This document shows positions 50,501 through 62,599 of a stretch of 64,000 nt of DNA, in pieces. The notes under the pieces are model-generated. The model was not told where the DNA came from, did not search any database, and saw only the letters and a program-made list of their open reading frames with translations. The position numbers were made by a program, and so were the translations under genes. This stretch comes from Membranipora membranacea. Lineage: Eukaryota; Bryozoa; Gymnolaemata; Cheilostomatida; Membraniporidae. The stretch is taken from the NCBI GenBank assembly GCA_914767715.1, contig OU612069.1, forward strand, positions 16,365,387 to 16,429,386, written 5' to 3'. How positions within the stretch are numbered: position 1 is the stretch's first letter; the number at the start of each line of letters is the position of its first letter.

Positions 50501-50990
50501 ACTCGAGACTAAACATTTGTTTTCACTATTATTTCAGACATAATTATGACTTATGAACATCCTGACTAAGAACCCATCGGCGACGCATCACCATGTCGGG
50601 GCTTTTCTACGGCTTCTGGGCGCAAACATTCAACTAGTAATGGCAAACAGGTGAACTACCATAAACACCGAACAGTAAACAACTATACTACTCACAACAT
50701 ACAACGTCTGAACTCAATCTCTTATCGATTCTGAAACGTCTACAACTTAAAACCTAAAGAAGAAACTCTATCAACCCGTCAGCAGTCGGCAACTACGCCC
50801 CCCCCCCATCCCCCAGGAAAACTTCGACTCTTCTACAACAACAGCCCCTCCCCAACCCACACAACTACATCTGCTGCTACGATCCTGCTGAACATTTGAT
50901 TACTGTAACTGAACTTCGAATTATATTGTACTACCTTACCTTATAAACTCACATTGTGTGGTGAGAGACTCAAAACAATCCTAAGAAGGA
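47540..50990. other. Intergenic, no gene recognised
   Basis: 3' flank of lectin A, then AT-rich sequence. Open frames here (for example 49825-50103 on the minus strand) have no recognisable domain and no splice context. 50540-50990 is unusually AAC/CCC-rich and could be the 3' end of a retroelement interior. Confidence 0.45.
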
Positions 50991-50996
50991 ATGGGA

Positions 50997-51628
50997 TGTA
51001 ATGATACTAGACAAGAGGTAGCACAACTCCTTGTTATTCACAATTCCGCCAGACGAATTATGTAAGTTCTGGAGAACTTAACCGATTAAATCTATTTTCA
51101 GACTCAGAGAAAATACCATTAAAATATTATTATTATATAATTTTCACCAGTTACCAACGGTGCTGGAAAACATGCAATCTACTCTGCAACGGATTGCAAG
51201 TGCATGCCAGACCGTCCATAAACAATTTCACTCTAATGTATGTTTGCCTCATTTGCCATTTATGAAAATGAATTGTTCTGTTGCCCTGTCCCCGTATTAT
51301 ATGCCCGGTCTGACTGATGTACCGCCCTCGGCCTTATTTAGGATATTTATATTATACTTTTTATGTGTTAATCATGCCGTATATAAGCCGATGCACGTAC
51401 TGTTTGAGGGATTCCGGAGTGCGCTGGTTATTATTAACCATTTTAAATTGAGTAAATTGACCGTTTTTATTTCTAGATTAAATACTTTTTATTGGGTACA
51501 TTTTTATGTGTTAGGACTCTGTCTCTTATTATACAAATAATTAAACTGGAATCATCGCCGCAATTCAACTTGAGTATTTAATTTAGTTAGGAGTATCAAT
51601 AATGAGAAACATGTAAGAAATCACCATC
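50997..51628 (+). mobile_element. Possible LTR (solo or remnant)
   Basis: A purine-rich tract (AAGAAGGAATGGGA) precedes TGTAATGATACTAG, a typical LTR start. About 630 bp later is TGGTGCGCCCTGCGC, which could be a tRNA primer site since it opens with TGG. A similar GGTGCGCCCTGC occurs at 49711. No gag-pol frame is identified and the LTR end is not a clean CA, so this is tentative. Confidence 0.25.
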
Positions 51629-53009
51629 ACTCAATACTTGGTGCGCCCTGCGCTGGCCGTGCTACTTGATTAAAGGTGGAACGGTCCCACCATCATTAAG
51701 GGTGCCTACCCACTACAAATACCAAGGAGCTTGAAGAAGAGGCTTTAAACAATTCATGTGTGAAAGAAGTCCTGCAAACTAACCTGAGCAGTTTCTGTTC
51801 ATGTGGCATGTGAAAAGGTGCCAGGAGCATCATTTACCCAATACATGAGGATGATCACAAGCCCATCACACTTAGTAACACGAAAGTCCCGAGTGCACTG
51901 TACTGAAGGGTTTCTCTAACTGATACAGTATGCAGAGAAATTTCAGAATGGTTGCTGATTCTCAAGAATTCCTTAAAAATGTCCAACTCTTCCCTCTCCT
52001 AATTACTGACCCCACCAACAAAGAAACTGTGCTAGCTTTATTCTTAAAATACTCAACAAATATCAATATAAATGTTTCTACCTTGTAAAAATAACTGGGT
52101 CCAGCGTTGAAGTCTATGTCATAATCTATGTTTATTCAAACACAAGTAAAATCCACCTTTGTTACTCCTAACATAAAGATCTCAATAAATTGCGCTCATT
52201 ATACAGATGAGCTATTCTATTTTGAAACAGCTGAGCGTTTTTCCTAATTTGAGTTGTTTTTTAAAGCTGCTTCTTATTTCCTTTGTCCTAGGATTATGAT
52301 CTGCTCGCCAATATCTATTGATTCCTGAGACTTAATTTTATTGAGAGAAATTAGTTGATATAACTTATAACACGTTGTGACAGCCATGTATGTTGAAATT
52401 CTGCTAAAAGAGGAAGTGATCGCTTGTGATACTCAGTGAACTGAGTTGTAAGTGATTAGTTGGTCCTTAAACTCCCTCACTAACAGACGTCACAATGGCA
52501 TGATCAGACATCAGGTGTCGCAAAACACAAAACAATGGTGAAATGATATTGTGAGATATGCAGAAATGAGATACTAAGTAACTCGAATAAGTTTGCGAGA
52601 AAATGATAAATAATATAAATCTACAAATACTGTGGGTGCCTTGCAAGAGTTTTCAGTCAAATTACAAAAAGACATGAGACCGACATCAAACATGCATTGT
52701 AAATTATTCTACTTTGGGTTTTCATCATGCAGGAAGAATGCTCGCCGAAATTAGCTGTTGAACTTAGTTGATATTGGTTTACTATCACCAGACATCCTGC
52801 TCTTACGCTTTCTACCAGGTTGATCGGTTTTCCGAGCAAACTTAGTTGTTGAGCTGGACTTACCTTCTTTCTTTCTCATAATGTAACATATTATAGGGGA
52901 AAAAAATATGGGGCGCTTCGCGCATTTGTAACCAAAAGTGACGATCAACGCCACTGTATATGTTGTTTGGCAGACAGGGTACTTGCCATAGTATTAGATG
53001 TTGTTAATC
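51629..53009. other. Intergenic, no gene recognised
   Basis: Contains short open frames (such as 52751-52954, minus, Lys/Ser-rich) without family signatures or splice partners that I can identify. No repeats stand out. Confidence 0.4.
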
Positions 53010-53106
53010 TGGTGCAGAATTGACGAACAAATGAACACCAAACCAATTGTTCTGAGCAAGGCACACATAGCAAGCTCAGAACAATTGTTTCGCCAAAAAC
53101 TGCACC
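53010..53106. repeat. Imperfect foldback
   Basis: GGTGCAGAATTGACGAAC and CCAATTGTTCTGAGC pair with GCTCAGAACAATTG and TTTTTGGCGAAAC-side sequence ending GCACC. It directly abuts the end of the tyrosine-recombinase remnant and may be part of its terminus. Confidence 0.6.
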
Positions 53107-53976
53107 TTAGTTTATCAAGATATATTTCTTGAAGGCATCGGATGACCACCTGCCAAAAGATCTTATTCTTGAGTCAGACCAGCCTTGAACGCTAGCCCAG
53201 GTTGTGCCCCCTCCTCTTAGTGAGTGAGGAGTGACCCAGACCTCCATTTTTTAATCCTTTAGGACCTCACTGAACTCTTCTCTGAACTCTGCTGTTGTGA
53301 CTTCAAACAAAGGGCTGCTGCATGAGAGTTTCAATTATTTCAAATGACTCTTAACAAGGCGAACCGGGTATGTCTCTCCCTCTACAGCTTTAATCATTAT
53401 GCTTGCTGACTCTGCGGAATTCTTGAAAGAATTAATGTGCACTTCCATGGCATCCCTGCTAAAACACACATCGCCAACAGACATAATATGATGCCCTGCT
53501 GAGGATAAATAATACTCACTAGGGTGTAAGAACTGATAAAAGGCACAAGATACCATGGCAGAAAAGCGCCTCTCATCTAGACTCCCCAAGACCAGCTCTG
53601 CCTTAGTGATCAGAGTGTGTAACCAAGGAGTAACTGATCATGAGTTATTGCCTGTGTTTTCCTTTGAGTTTTACCCTGTGAGGTTTTTTTATACCCCTCA
53701 ATATTAACTTTAGTTTAGGAGTAACAAAGGTAATCCCACTGTCTTTTATTACACAATAGAATTTCACTGCTGACACATGCGACAGGATTGCACCGTGTTT
53801 CTTTCCGTCTTGGGCTAGGTTTGTGACCAACAACACCAGTGACGAAGTAGACAATTATTTGAGCTTGTGCTCAGAGCAGAACATTCTGTATTGGTTGTAA
53901 AATTGATCACAGGACTTCCTTAAGCCCTCGGACAAAGACTTGTCTAAGAAACCCCTCGCCTTAGCTTTCAGACCTG
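53107..53976 (-). pseudogene. Tyrosine recombinase of a DIRS/Ngaro/Crypton-type element, broken
   Basis: The minus strand carries a recombinase-like frame from ARGFLDKSLSEGL, through SHVSAVKFY and FLHPSEYYLSS, to the catalytic C-terminal box: HSLRGGGTTWA (the H-x-x-R motif) and GRWSSDAFKKYI (the tryptophan and the tyrosine nucleophile). The frame is broken by in-frame TAA codons (after EHKLK, after KSHLK and after EVLKD) and by one frameshift near 53625. All sit in otherwise well-kept coding sequence. Inactive. The exact superfamily cannot be fixed without the rest of the element. Confidence 0.75.
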
Positions 53977-54941
53977 AAATAATTAGGAATCCTTTATGTA
54001 TAATGCTTATGTACCTATATTTCTATAACAAATATTGCATAATAATAATTAATGTCACATGTATGCTTTGACCTTCTCACCCCCGCGCTTCACGTCCTGA
54101 TGCTTAAAGTGCAACAACATACAAAATCAACTAGTTGATAAAATAGATTGCATATACACTAACTGTTATAGATCTTTGAAGATATCTGAGATAAATCAGA
54201 AATAAGGAAAAAGCTAAATTTGTTTCAATAAAAAGGATATTTGGTTCATTGTATGAATAAAGATACCGGTTAATCTTTTCAGGTCTGTCCAATCCAGGGA
54301 TGGGATGCATTACCCAATAGCATCTTTTTCTTTGCCCAATAGTCCAATGGTTGACTGCATAACACATTTACTGCAGCTTTATTTAATTTTTGCTAACACA
54401 GTGTTTCAACGACATTCTGCCCGCGCTTGCTGGATTTTGGAGTTGCCCTTCCACTATTGTACTGTAGGGCACGTTATCATGCTGCAGATGATGCAGTATG
54501 TGGGAAGTCGCTGGTTTACTCATGATCTCATACAAATACATGCAATTGTTATTCAACAGTAGAAGCTACAAATATCTGAATGCCGTTTTTTGTTCACTTT
54601 TTTGCTATGGTCGAGAGAAGAAATGTGAACATTGCTTAGAACCGGGTAGGTAGAAATACTCACATACTATATGTTTTAATGTGTTTAATGAATATAGTAG
54701 CACAAGCTGATGCCTTCTATGAAAATGATATTAAATATACAAAAAGTTTTTTACTAATCTTACAGTACAAAAAATGCATGGCAGTATATAAGTTCATTTA
54801 CAAAAAGATTAATCAATGAATTTAGACAAAACTGATCAGATTGAGCCTTCACTTGAACGCGCAAAAAACTATAACAATCAATCTATATACAGAATCGATA
54901 AAAATGATAAAAGAAATCCTAAAAAGTATGAGATAACGATT
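53977..54941. other. Spacer between transposon remnants
   Basis: AT-rich sequence between the recombinase remnant and the last exon of the CACTA transposase. Probably includes the 3' end of the CACTA element, but I cannot identify its terminal CACTA repeat. No other gene seen. Confidence 0.4.
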
Positions 54942-57900
54942 TCAGTGACACTGCTTCTTGCGTAGAGGCAGGAGTATATGAAGACGGTCTATGGTGATGA
55001 GTTTGTATTTACAGACAAAGTTCATGGGTGACACATATATAGGTGCAGTAGATAAGGTGAGATAGCAGGGACCAGCTTTAGCACTATCACCTGTTAATAC
55101 CCGAGAGCCGAGTACATTGACCTCTAATATCACATCTGTGCTGTTGATCAGCAGTACACTTTTCACCTTACAGTGTGTATGATCATCTATCTCAATAATA
55201 TCGTCCCTCTTGACTGCTTCTTTCCACGGTAAAACCGCCGAAGTCACCCTCTCAAGGCGTATGATGTCTGTAGAGACCTGGAAAATAAGGACGGAATGGC
55301 ATGAGCAAGTAAGGGGAGATGATTATAATCCTAGATTTAGAAAAAACGGCACGCTTTGGTAGATTTTTGACAAAATCCTATGTAAAAAACACATAGGCCA
55401 TGATTGCTTGTAATATCACATGCCAATGCCACCTTCATCCGCTTTTCTCTACGCAATACACTAGTATGGTACTGTAAGTAATGTTAACAGGAATCAAACA
55501 CATGTAATAAAATCTATTACGTACCACTTTCTGAAGCTCTTCTACATTTACTTTGTTAGCTGGTTGGTGTTTCGGCTTGCCACTGAACAATACTTTGGTA
55601 GAGCATGTCACACCCGATTGTAATGTCTAAGAAGTGATGTCTACTTTCCTCATCACCTGTAAGTATTGGGCATGGATATTTATGCAACAAAATATTTTCA
55701 CACAGCATATCAAACCTCAATATAACCACCACCAGCTATGATGTAAATACACTCAATGTTTCCACTGCTGGAACGTTAGCCTCACTATGATCAAAGCTTT
55801 ATTTAGGTTAATGTCAGATGCATTGTGAAGAACGTACCTGACACGCGATTCCTTTCGCAAAACTTTTTATACAACAGAGATCTGATTTTTCCATGTTTTT
55901 CTTTCTTGTCAGTATTAACAACGTATTTCGTGACAAATTTTTGTCTATGATAGTAATAAATCCATCCATCCATCCATTTCCGTTTGTAGCCAACTTTCCG
56001 TCCACACCATTCTTGCGCTCAAAAGAAAACGCCCAGTATCTGTAACATAGATGCATTCAGCATATAAAATGTAGTAATTCTGGACATGATTTGTGTATGA
56101 ATAAAGTCATACAGCATAATTGTGCTACCATTGATACGTCATTATTTGGTAATCCCAACAATTATGATCAACACATGGGCTCAGCGTAGCTTACTTTTCT
56201 TTAATAATTACAGGGTACAACCTGTATCTATATCAAAACAAGGCATGCTTGTTTTTCTAATTTGAACTTACACTTGGGCAGGTCCAAAACGTCTTATGTC
56301 ATCCGATATGTGTAGGGCTAGGTGGATGTTTGGTGAGCCTTTATCAATCTTAGCGTAACTAGTCAATGCTAACTTCATTAAGACATCAGCTCTTGTGAGA
56401 TCTGCCGACTTAACTGTCCTAAAACATAACATTTATGGTGATGACAAAACAGGATATAAGCTTTAAGGCATTAATGCTATTATGAATTAGAAATATACTA
56501 AGTGCGGTCTTGCCAGTTTTTATATCAAACCTCAAGCTGGGGCTACATATAGTAGAACAGCGGTTAACTGTGGTTAACTATGATTAACTCACTGTGCAAC
56601 ATTTAGCTTTTTATTGTTATGTCACGCAATATGCTAGGCATTTTACTGATTACTTTATCAGTGTCTCTATATAAATTTTTTGTTGGCTGATTTAAAAGAT
56701 TCAAGTTTAAAACTCAGGCTATCACGATTTAACTGCAAGATAAATGATGATAATATAGTTGATCAAAAACATACCTCCGTAAGTATATTTCGATAGCCTC
56801 CCTCAGAAGCTGAATGATTCTCATGGTGTTGTCTGACACTAAACCCTCGGCACCGTACACAGACCCCTTTATAATAAACTCAAGCCAGTCGTGGGCCGTA
56901 AACCACGAAAAGTTGAGTCTAAGTCTGCTGACAAGTCCTGATCGAAGTATACCTTCTAGTCTATCAGCCATCTTTGTAATGTCTATCAAACCATCTGAAG
57001 TGAATGTCTGAAATATACGCTTGGCAACCCCTGTAATTCAAAACATTATTCCCAGTATACTATTTGATATGGGATTATAGCTTGGCATTAAAGCGATAGT
57101 CACGGGAATTGGATATTCAATTTATCATTTGTATCACAAATCAATGTTTGAGTAGCCTAAGCATAATCAACAGAATTTGAACCGAATAAAATCTCTAAGT
57201 TTTGATATATATATCATAGAGTTCATGCATGCATGGGTTTACCAGAAATTACAAAATCTAACTTACCTATTAGAAGGTTGTGCATGGGCTCAATAACATG
57301 ATCTTTGACTGGGTCGTGGTAGTTTAGCTCGTTGACTATACTGTATCTTACAACAGTGTCGGTCTCCAAGTTCTCCATCCTCGTCTTTTCTCCCCTTCTG
57401 TACATGTCCTGCAACCTTCTACCTACCTCCCTGTGCTCTCTGCCAGCTCTTTTCTCTCCAACTTTCAGAATATCTTCTGGTCTCTTACGTAGCTGTTGAT
57501 GACATTTTGTACACCCCTGGAAAACAATATGAATGAAAACTATTCAACATCGTCACCAAGAGGTCAAAATAGTATTGGCAAATATTGGACTTGGTCGGGG
57601 ATATGGCTGCGTAGCTCAACTGGTCACATCATGTACATTACGAGGAACAAGCCAAAGCGAATTCGCACATATGAATGGACTTTCACTTTTAAGCAGAGTT
57701 AATCACCGTATGTATATGCAGGTTTAGCAATCTAGAACAATGGAAACGTAGTAGAGCAAATTGGATTAAGTTTTGATAATATAACATCAACTTCTTATTA
57801 TAATAGGGGCATAACTTAAGGAAACCAAACTATCCTTTGCCAGTCATTGACTGACTAATAAGCAAGAAATCCTACCTTGTTAGCACTGTGTGACAACCAG

Positions 57901-58541
57901 CTAAGGGTCTTTCGAAGTGCTGGCAGATCACAGGCCCAATTAAAAACCTTAGCTCTAACTCTCAACCCATCGATGACAATACCTCTTTCCAATAACTTTA
58001 GCTCGTCGACTAGTGGTCTAAGAATGTGATTCATCTGGGATGTCTTTGGTTCGGAGGGTCCTGGGATGTTTGCTTAAATAGTTAAATGTAAACACTGCTG
58101 TGACGAACCAATCAATGTCATAGTGTTGCATAACATTTCATTCACTGCAAATTTTCCGATTCTACCAGCCCGCTCTCTTGAACTTCTAACACTGTTGAAA
58201 TTCATGGGTACAAAATAGACTTTTGGTGTCATCCTAGCAAAGGGGACGCCGAGTGAATATAATGCGGCGCAAGTAAATTAAACATACCGATAGTAAATAT
58301 ATTCTCTAGCTTTTGACGGATTTGTCTTGGGAGATTAAGCACTGAGCTGTATATTCCCCCCATTGAGTGTACCGTCCTCTGAAAGGGCTGCCACTAGTCG
58401 ATATTGACGAGCAGAGCGATGGACATGTCATACTCGTCATTCTCCAGCCATTCCTTCTCGTCTCTGAACTTCTCACAGTCGAACCAATCACTCATAACTT
58501 CGCCGTGTAAATCGTTCTCCCGATCCTGCCAGCTTCTACAC
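54942..58541 (-). mobile_element. CACTA/EnSpm (tnp2-type) transposase, multi-exon, one nonsense codon
   Basis: Eight minus-strand exons join with consistent phase: 58541-58288, 58072-57876, 57516-57267, 57030-56775, 56418-56272, 56039-55838, 55626-55525, 55277-54942 (stop). All junctions are GT-AG. Family signatures in order: SVLNLPRQIRQKLENIF, then ANIPGPSEPKTSQ across a splice, FNWACDLPALRKTLSWLSHS, GCTKCHQ, HDPVKDHVIEPMHNLLIG, and YWAFSFERKNGV. These are hallmarks of the tnp2 transposase of CACTA/EnSpm elements, known in plants and some invertebrates. The first exon has an in-frame TAG at 58396-58394, where the family has the Trp of D-W-F-Q-P-F. The N-terminal part is missing: a non-LTR element lies about 300 bp upstream. 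The last three exons are outside the family signatures I know. Confidence 0.85.
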
Positions 58542-58789
58542 CTGCAATTATTGTAGGTGGCAAAATATTATCTAAACTTGTCATACATAGATGACAACTT
58601 GATGGGTTTCAAAATAGGGATGTTTATGCACGAAACCGGAGTTCGCCCATAGGACGCGTTGAGATGTGTTGAAAAATGTTAAATTACATCAGTGGCGCTC
58701 GTACTTTGGGGTCTAGAGCAGCAAATTAAGCGACATCCTGTACGTTGAGACCTCACGATTTATCCAAAATATATGTTGCTTTGGTCTCA

Positions 58790-58830
58790 TGTTTGTTTGT
58801 GTATGTAAGTATGTATGTATGTCATTGTAT
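58790..58830 (+). repeat. GTAT microsatellite
   Basis: Short GTATGTAAGTATGTATGTAT run in the 3' part of the adjacent non-LTR element. Confidence 0.7.
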
Positions 58831-58859
58831 TCATCTCATTCACTGAGAAATAAAATGTT

Positions 58860-59582
58860 TGTGTAATGTGCTCTGGGTAAAAACTTATAAAATATTGCAC
58901 CAAAAATAATAAATAAATATAATAAAAGACACACAATCTATTTAGCTATCTAGTAAAGAGTATACTATTCAAAAGTCTGACACTTTCCTCCCTGAAACAT
59001 TTGGCACGGATTTGAACTCTGTGTCTTATGGCAGTGTAACGACCTGATGGAAGTTGGTCAAGTATCAGTACAGGCTCGCTGGAGGTGGCAAAAATTTGAA
59101 GACTTTTAGTCTTGAGTTTACTAATGTAAAGTTCTTCGAGGGGCGTAAAGCTTAGGTCACCTGAGAGATATTCAGCAGATTTTATGACAGACCTAATTGT
59201 TCTCTTTGAATCAGCTGACATGTGTTGGTATAAGACCAGAAGATGGTAGGTTAGGATGGATTCGATAAAAGACTTATAGCAGGTGTTAATCAGTTTCTCG
59301 TTAACACCTAGATGATAGAGTTTCAATATCTTCTTGGTGGTTTTGACAGTATTAGCTGAGAAGTCAAGTTTCTTGGTGACTATGGTCCCGAGGTAGGTGA
59401 ACTGATCTACTTGTTCAATCTCGCTGTTGTTAATTACGAGTGCTGGCTGCGTAGGGTCATCTCGGTAGTTGCACATGATTAACTCTTTAGTCTTTTTGGC
59501 GTTCAGGATGAGGTCATTATCAGCACACCATTGGCTGACGGAGTCTGCAGCAGATTGAAGATCGGAGGTAGCATTAGCAAGC
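58860..59582 (-). pseudogene. 5'-truncated non-LTR retrotransposon, C-terminal RT region
   Basis: A minus-strand frame, open for about 210 codons to a stop at 58946, reads the C-terminal part of a reverse transcriptase: VSQWCADNDLILNAKKTKEL, VDQFTYLGTIV, LINTCYKSFIESILTY, IKSAEYLSGD, LPSGRYTAIRHR and SVRLLNSI. The order fits CR1/L2/Rex-type elements. The catalytic core is missing. Its 5' break lies at about 59582, exactly where homology to the lectin upstream region begins, as expected for a 5'-truncated insertion. The open frame upstream of 59582 is lectin flank, not element. The tail at 58880-58930 is AATAAATA-rich. Confidence 0.85.
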
Positions 59583-59980
59583 CAATATATTAATGAACCT
59601 CCTTCTCCTAGCAATATAGCAATGTCAACAAATGCCACTTCAATTTTATCTGTATACCAGGAAGCTTTTCATTTTATCAGAGCGTGATACCATGTGGCAA
59701 ACATGAAATACACCATTATCATGGATTTGTGAATCAGGAATCGATCAATGGTGATTATCACCTATTCGTGTCTGTCTATTTATGCGACAAAACAAATATA
59801 CTTCCTGCTCGACCGATGAAAATACACTCTAGATAATATTTCCTGTTAACCATAGATTGTTGCAATCCATATATCGGGATCATATCATATTTCATACGAT
59901 ATAGTTTCACTTCTAACACAGTTGATTATGGGAGAAAAAGCAAATAAAGTAGCTTATATTGCCAGCAGACGAACGCGACT
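59583..59980. promoter_or_regulatory. Duplicated 5' flank of lectin paralog B
   Basis: Aligns with about 42645-43089 upstream of paralog A over most of its length, including CTCCTAGCAATATAGCAA and TAGTTTCACTTCTAACAC. Likely carries the shared promoter. No TATA box assigned. Confidence 0.5.
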
Positions 59981-61938
59981 ATGTTCTCTTTTGACTATCA
60001 ATGGCAGCTAGCTTCACATTTGATGGAATGGATTCTCCTTATTATTGCAAACCTAGGAAAAACTGAGGTTAGTGAGAAACTACTTTTAAAATGAGCGATG
60101 CATCATTGAACAATCAAACTTATTTCGGTAAAGGAAAGCGAGTGGTCACAAGGTGTCACAGTGAAAATATGATGTCTAATTATGATAAGCTGTGAAAATA
60201 CTTGTTACATTGTATGGTATATAGAACTTATTTATTGCATTTTTAGGCAAACGCGCAGCAGCTGTCTCCGTCTGAGTCAATCTTTGTGGAATATCCTGCA
60301 AACAAATACACGATCGACACCCGTCAAATTATCTCTAACATTCCTTTGCTGGTCTCATGCGCGTATACGTGTTCTAATATACTGGGTGGCTCCTGCCTAT
60401 CATACGCCTATGACCAGACAACTTCTGACTGCATCATATCTACACGTCCGGTAATCCTCACAACTTGGAATGGGTCCCTCGGGAAAAACACGGACTACAG
60501 GATGTACTCTTGGCTCTTTGAAGGTATGATATGAATATCTTATGTCATTTTAGGAGCTTTTAAAGAGCAAGTGATCACATCTTTAGCTTTCATCTTGCCT
60601 GGGTGCGATTCCAAAAGACCAAAGACCACAAGACTCAGTGCCACTTCAACCAACCTAAAGTGCACACAAATCACACCTCTCACAAATCCAAAAAGAAAAC
60701 CTCTCAAATTTTGATAACTCCAATAATAGCTACCAACTATCTGACAACTATGCTGTTTGAAAACTTTTAATTCTAGTGACATCATGGATGTGTTCTTTCC
60801 GCAGTTTTGAGAATTGTCCCCAGATTGTGAGAAATATGGGTTTCAATCATATGTTTCGAGAGAGCACCACTTGAGAACACACACAAACCATCATGTTGTG
60901 AAGGGTTCTCCGTTACGGCAGACTAACAATGTTTTTTAAAATTCTTCAATCCTTTGATACTTCTGATTTATTAAGCTGCTGTTCGTGATTACGCCCATTA
61001 TACCACATAATTTTGCTGTCTTTCATTAATTTGATTGTTATAACTCAATAGAAAGGGTTATCATTCAGATTTCACGCCCCCAAGGTCCAAAAGCGATTTG
61101 AACATTTAAATTTTGTTTACAGATCTGGACCTGGTGTACAAATATAACCCCTATTCTGGAACATGGATCGGCCTGGCTAATGATGATGACCATCGTTTTA
61201 ATAAGCGAGATGATGCTGAAGTGTTTTGTCAAACAATTGGCGGCCATCTGGTGTCTCTGATGACCAATGATTCTATGATGTGGTTGTCATCTCAACTGGA
61301 GCAATATGAAGGAAACAGTAAGAATTAAATTAACAGCTCTTTTTCATTCAACGATAGCCTCAGATACAAACAGATACAACCCTTGATCTTTGGATAAGTG
61401 CACATGTTTTCATAAGTCAACTTGAATCTGCCTGATTGTCTGTTATTAGGGAACTTACTGCTCGAAACTCAAGGTCAACTCAACTGTGACCACTGCCATC
61501 TTGTTTGTTGATAGTTGTCAACCTTTCTCTATATTCTAGAGAGTCTGGAAACCCTGCAAAACTCTCATCTTGCAAAGTTCCCTATATATGGCTTGCATAA
61601 TGAATCGATAAAATTGAGGTTGTAACTCTATATGTAACATCTTCATTGGTAGTCCTCCTAAATGCCCTGAGTGCTGAAAATGATTTTCTTCTATTTTTAC
61701 TTTAGTCTGGAATTTTTGGAGCGATTACCCGCTTGCCTGGATATCAGCAGAACTTAGAAATGGGACATGGGTATGGGGCGATCCAATTTACGAAGCCATA
61801 TCTTATACACCATGGTGGGCAGAAACTGACCCTAATGGAGGGAGCTGTATGCTAGTCTTCCTTGCACAGATGGCTGATGATCCTTGTGATTCCCTTTTAA
61901 AATTTGGGGTTCTTTGTGAAATCACCTTTGAGCCATAA
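59981..61938 (+). CDS. Secreted PAN-like plus C-type lectin protein, paralog B
   Basis: Four exons (59981-60067, 60247-60523, 61123-61317, 61706-61938) have exactly the lengths (87, 277, 195, 233) and phases of paralog A, giving 263 residues. Signal peptide WILLIIANLG; PAN-like module with CAYTCSNILGGSC and SDCIISTR; lectin domain AEVFCQTIGGHLVSL, LAWISAELRNGTWVWG, WWAETDPNGGSC, ADDPC, GVLCE. It differs from A in the ligand-loop segment (ETDPNGGS against NGDPNGGN) and in several residues near the C terminus. Introns are compact (179, 599 and 388 bp) and lack the repeats found in A, so B shows the ancestral intron state. Both copies lack stops or frameshifts and look functional. Confidence 0.85.
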
Positions 61939-62599
61939 TTCCGGGTTTCTTGTAAGCCAGCAGTGTCATCTTGGCTTGCTAAATTTAGATTTAATCACCT
62001 TTGAGCTTGCTGTGTGAAGAGATTGGTCATAAAGTGAGAAGTGGTAGAAACACTGAAATTTTTTTATCGTTTTTGAACTTACTCAATCCTTGCTGTCAAC
62101 ACTGTTGTCTGTTTGATTTTGGACTTTAAAACTTGTATGAGGCAGAACAATGCTTTACTCAATCATGTATTTAATCATCAATAGAATTAGGTAAATTCGT
62201 GACCTTGGTATATATATTAAATAATCAATAAATAATCAATGGAAATCCCATTTTCATTGGGAAATCCAACTGAATCCAACTTGAATTCAAGTTGTCTCCC
62301 TATCACCGATGAGGAGATAATTCTAAGTTTCCTGTCATGAAACTTAGAATTATCTCCCAATATGTTTTGTGCGAACTATGGCTCTCAAAGCAGCTTTTTG
62401 TAAAATTGTTGTTGGTTTTAAATTTTTTTTACAAGCGTTGGGTTAAAAGAATGTTTAGTGAATATCAGTCATTGTTTTATCATCTAAATATGGCCTAACT
62501 GCTTGCTCTCATTGTTAGCAGGTTTTAATGATGCTTTTTATCTGCGCCTTTGAGGTGCAAATCAAAATCTATACATCGATCAATGGTAAGACCGAGAAA
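61939..62599. other. 3' flank of lectin B
   Basis: The first 100 bases align with the 3' flank of lectin A (TTGTAAGCCAGC, GTCATCTTGGC). The hairpin at 62313-62357 is listed separately. No gene seen. Confidence 0.5.
62313..62357. repeat. Perfect 18-bp stem hairpin
   Basis: GGAGATAATTCTAAGTTT, a 9-base loop, then AAACTTAGAATTATCTCC. Very stable, with no T-tract; it may be the core of a small foldback element. Confidence 0.85.

Noticed and set aside
51160-51540. 126-residue plus-strand open frame
   Set aside because: No recognised domain and no splice partners. Lies inside a possible LTR; chance frame likely.
59583-59638. Start of the RT open frame at 59638
   Set aside because: This part matches the lectin upstream flank, so the Met there is not from the retroelement.
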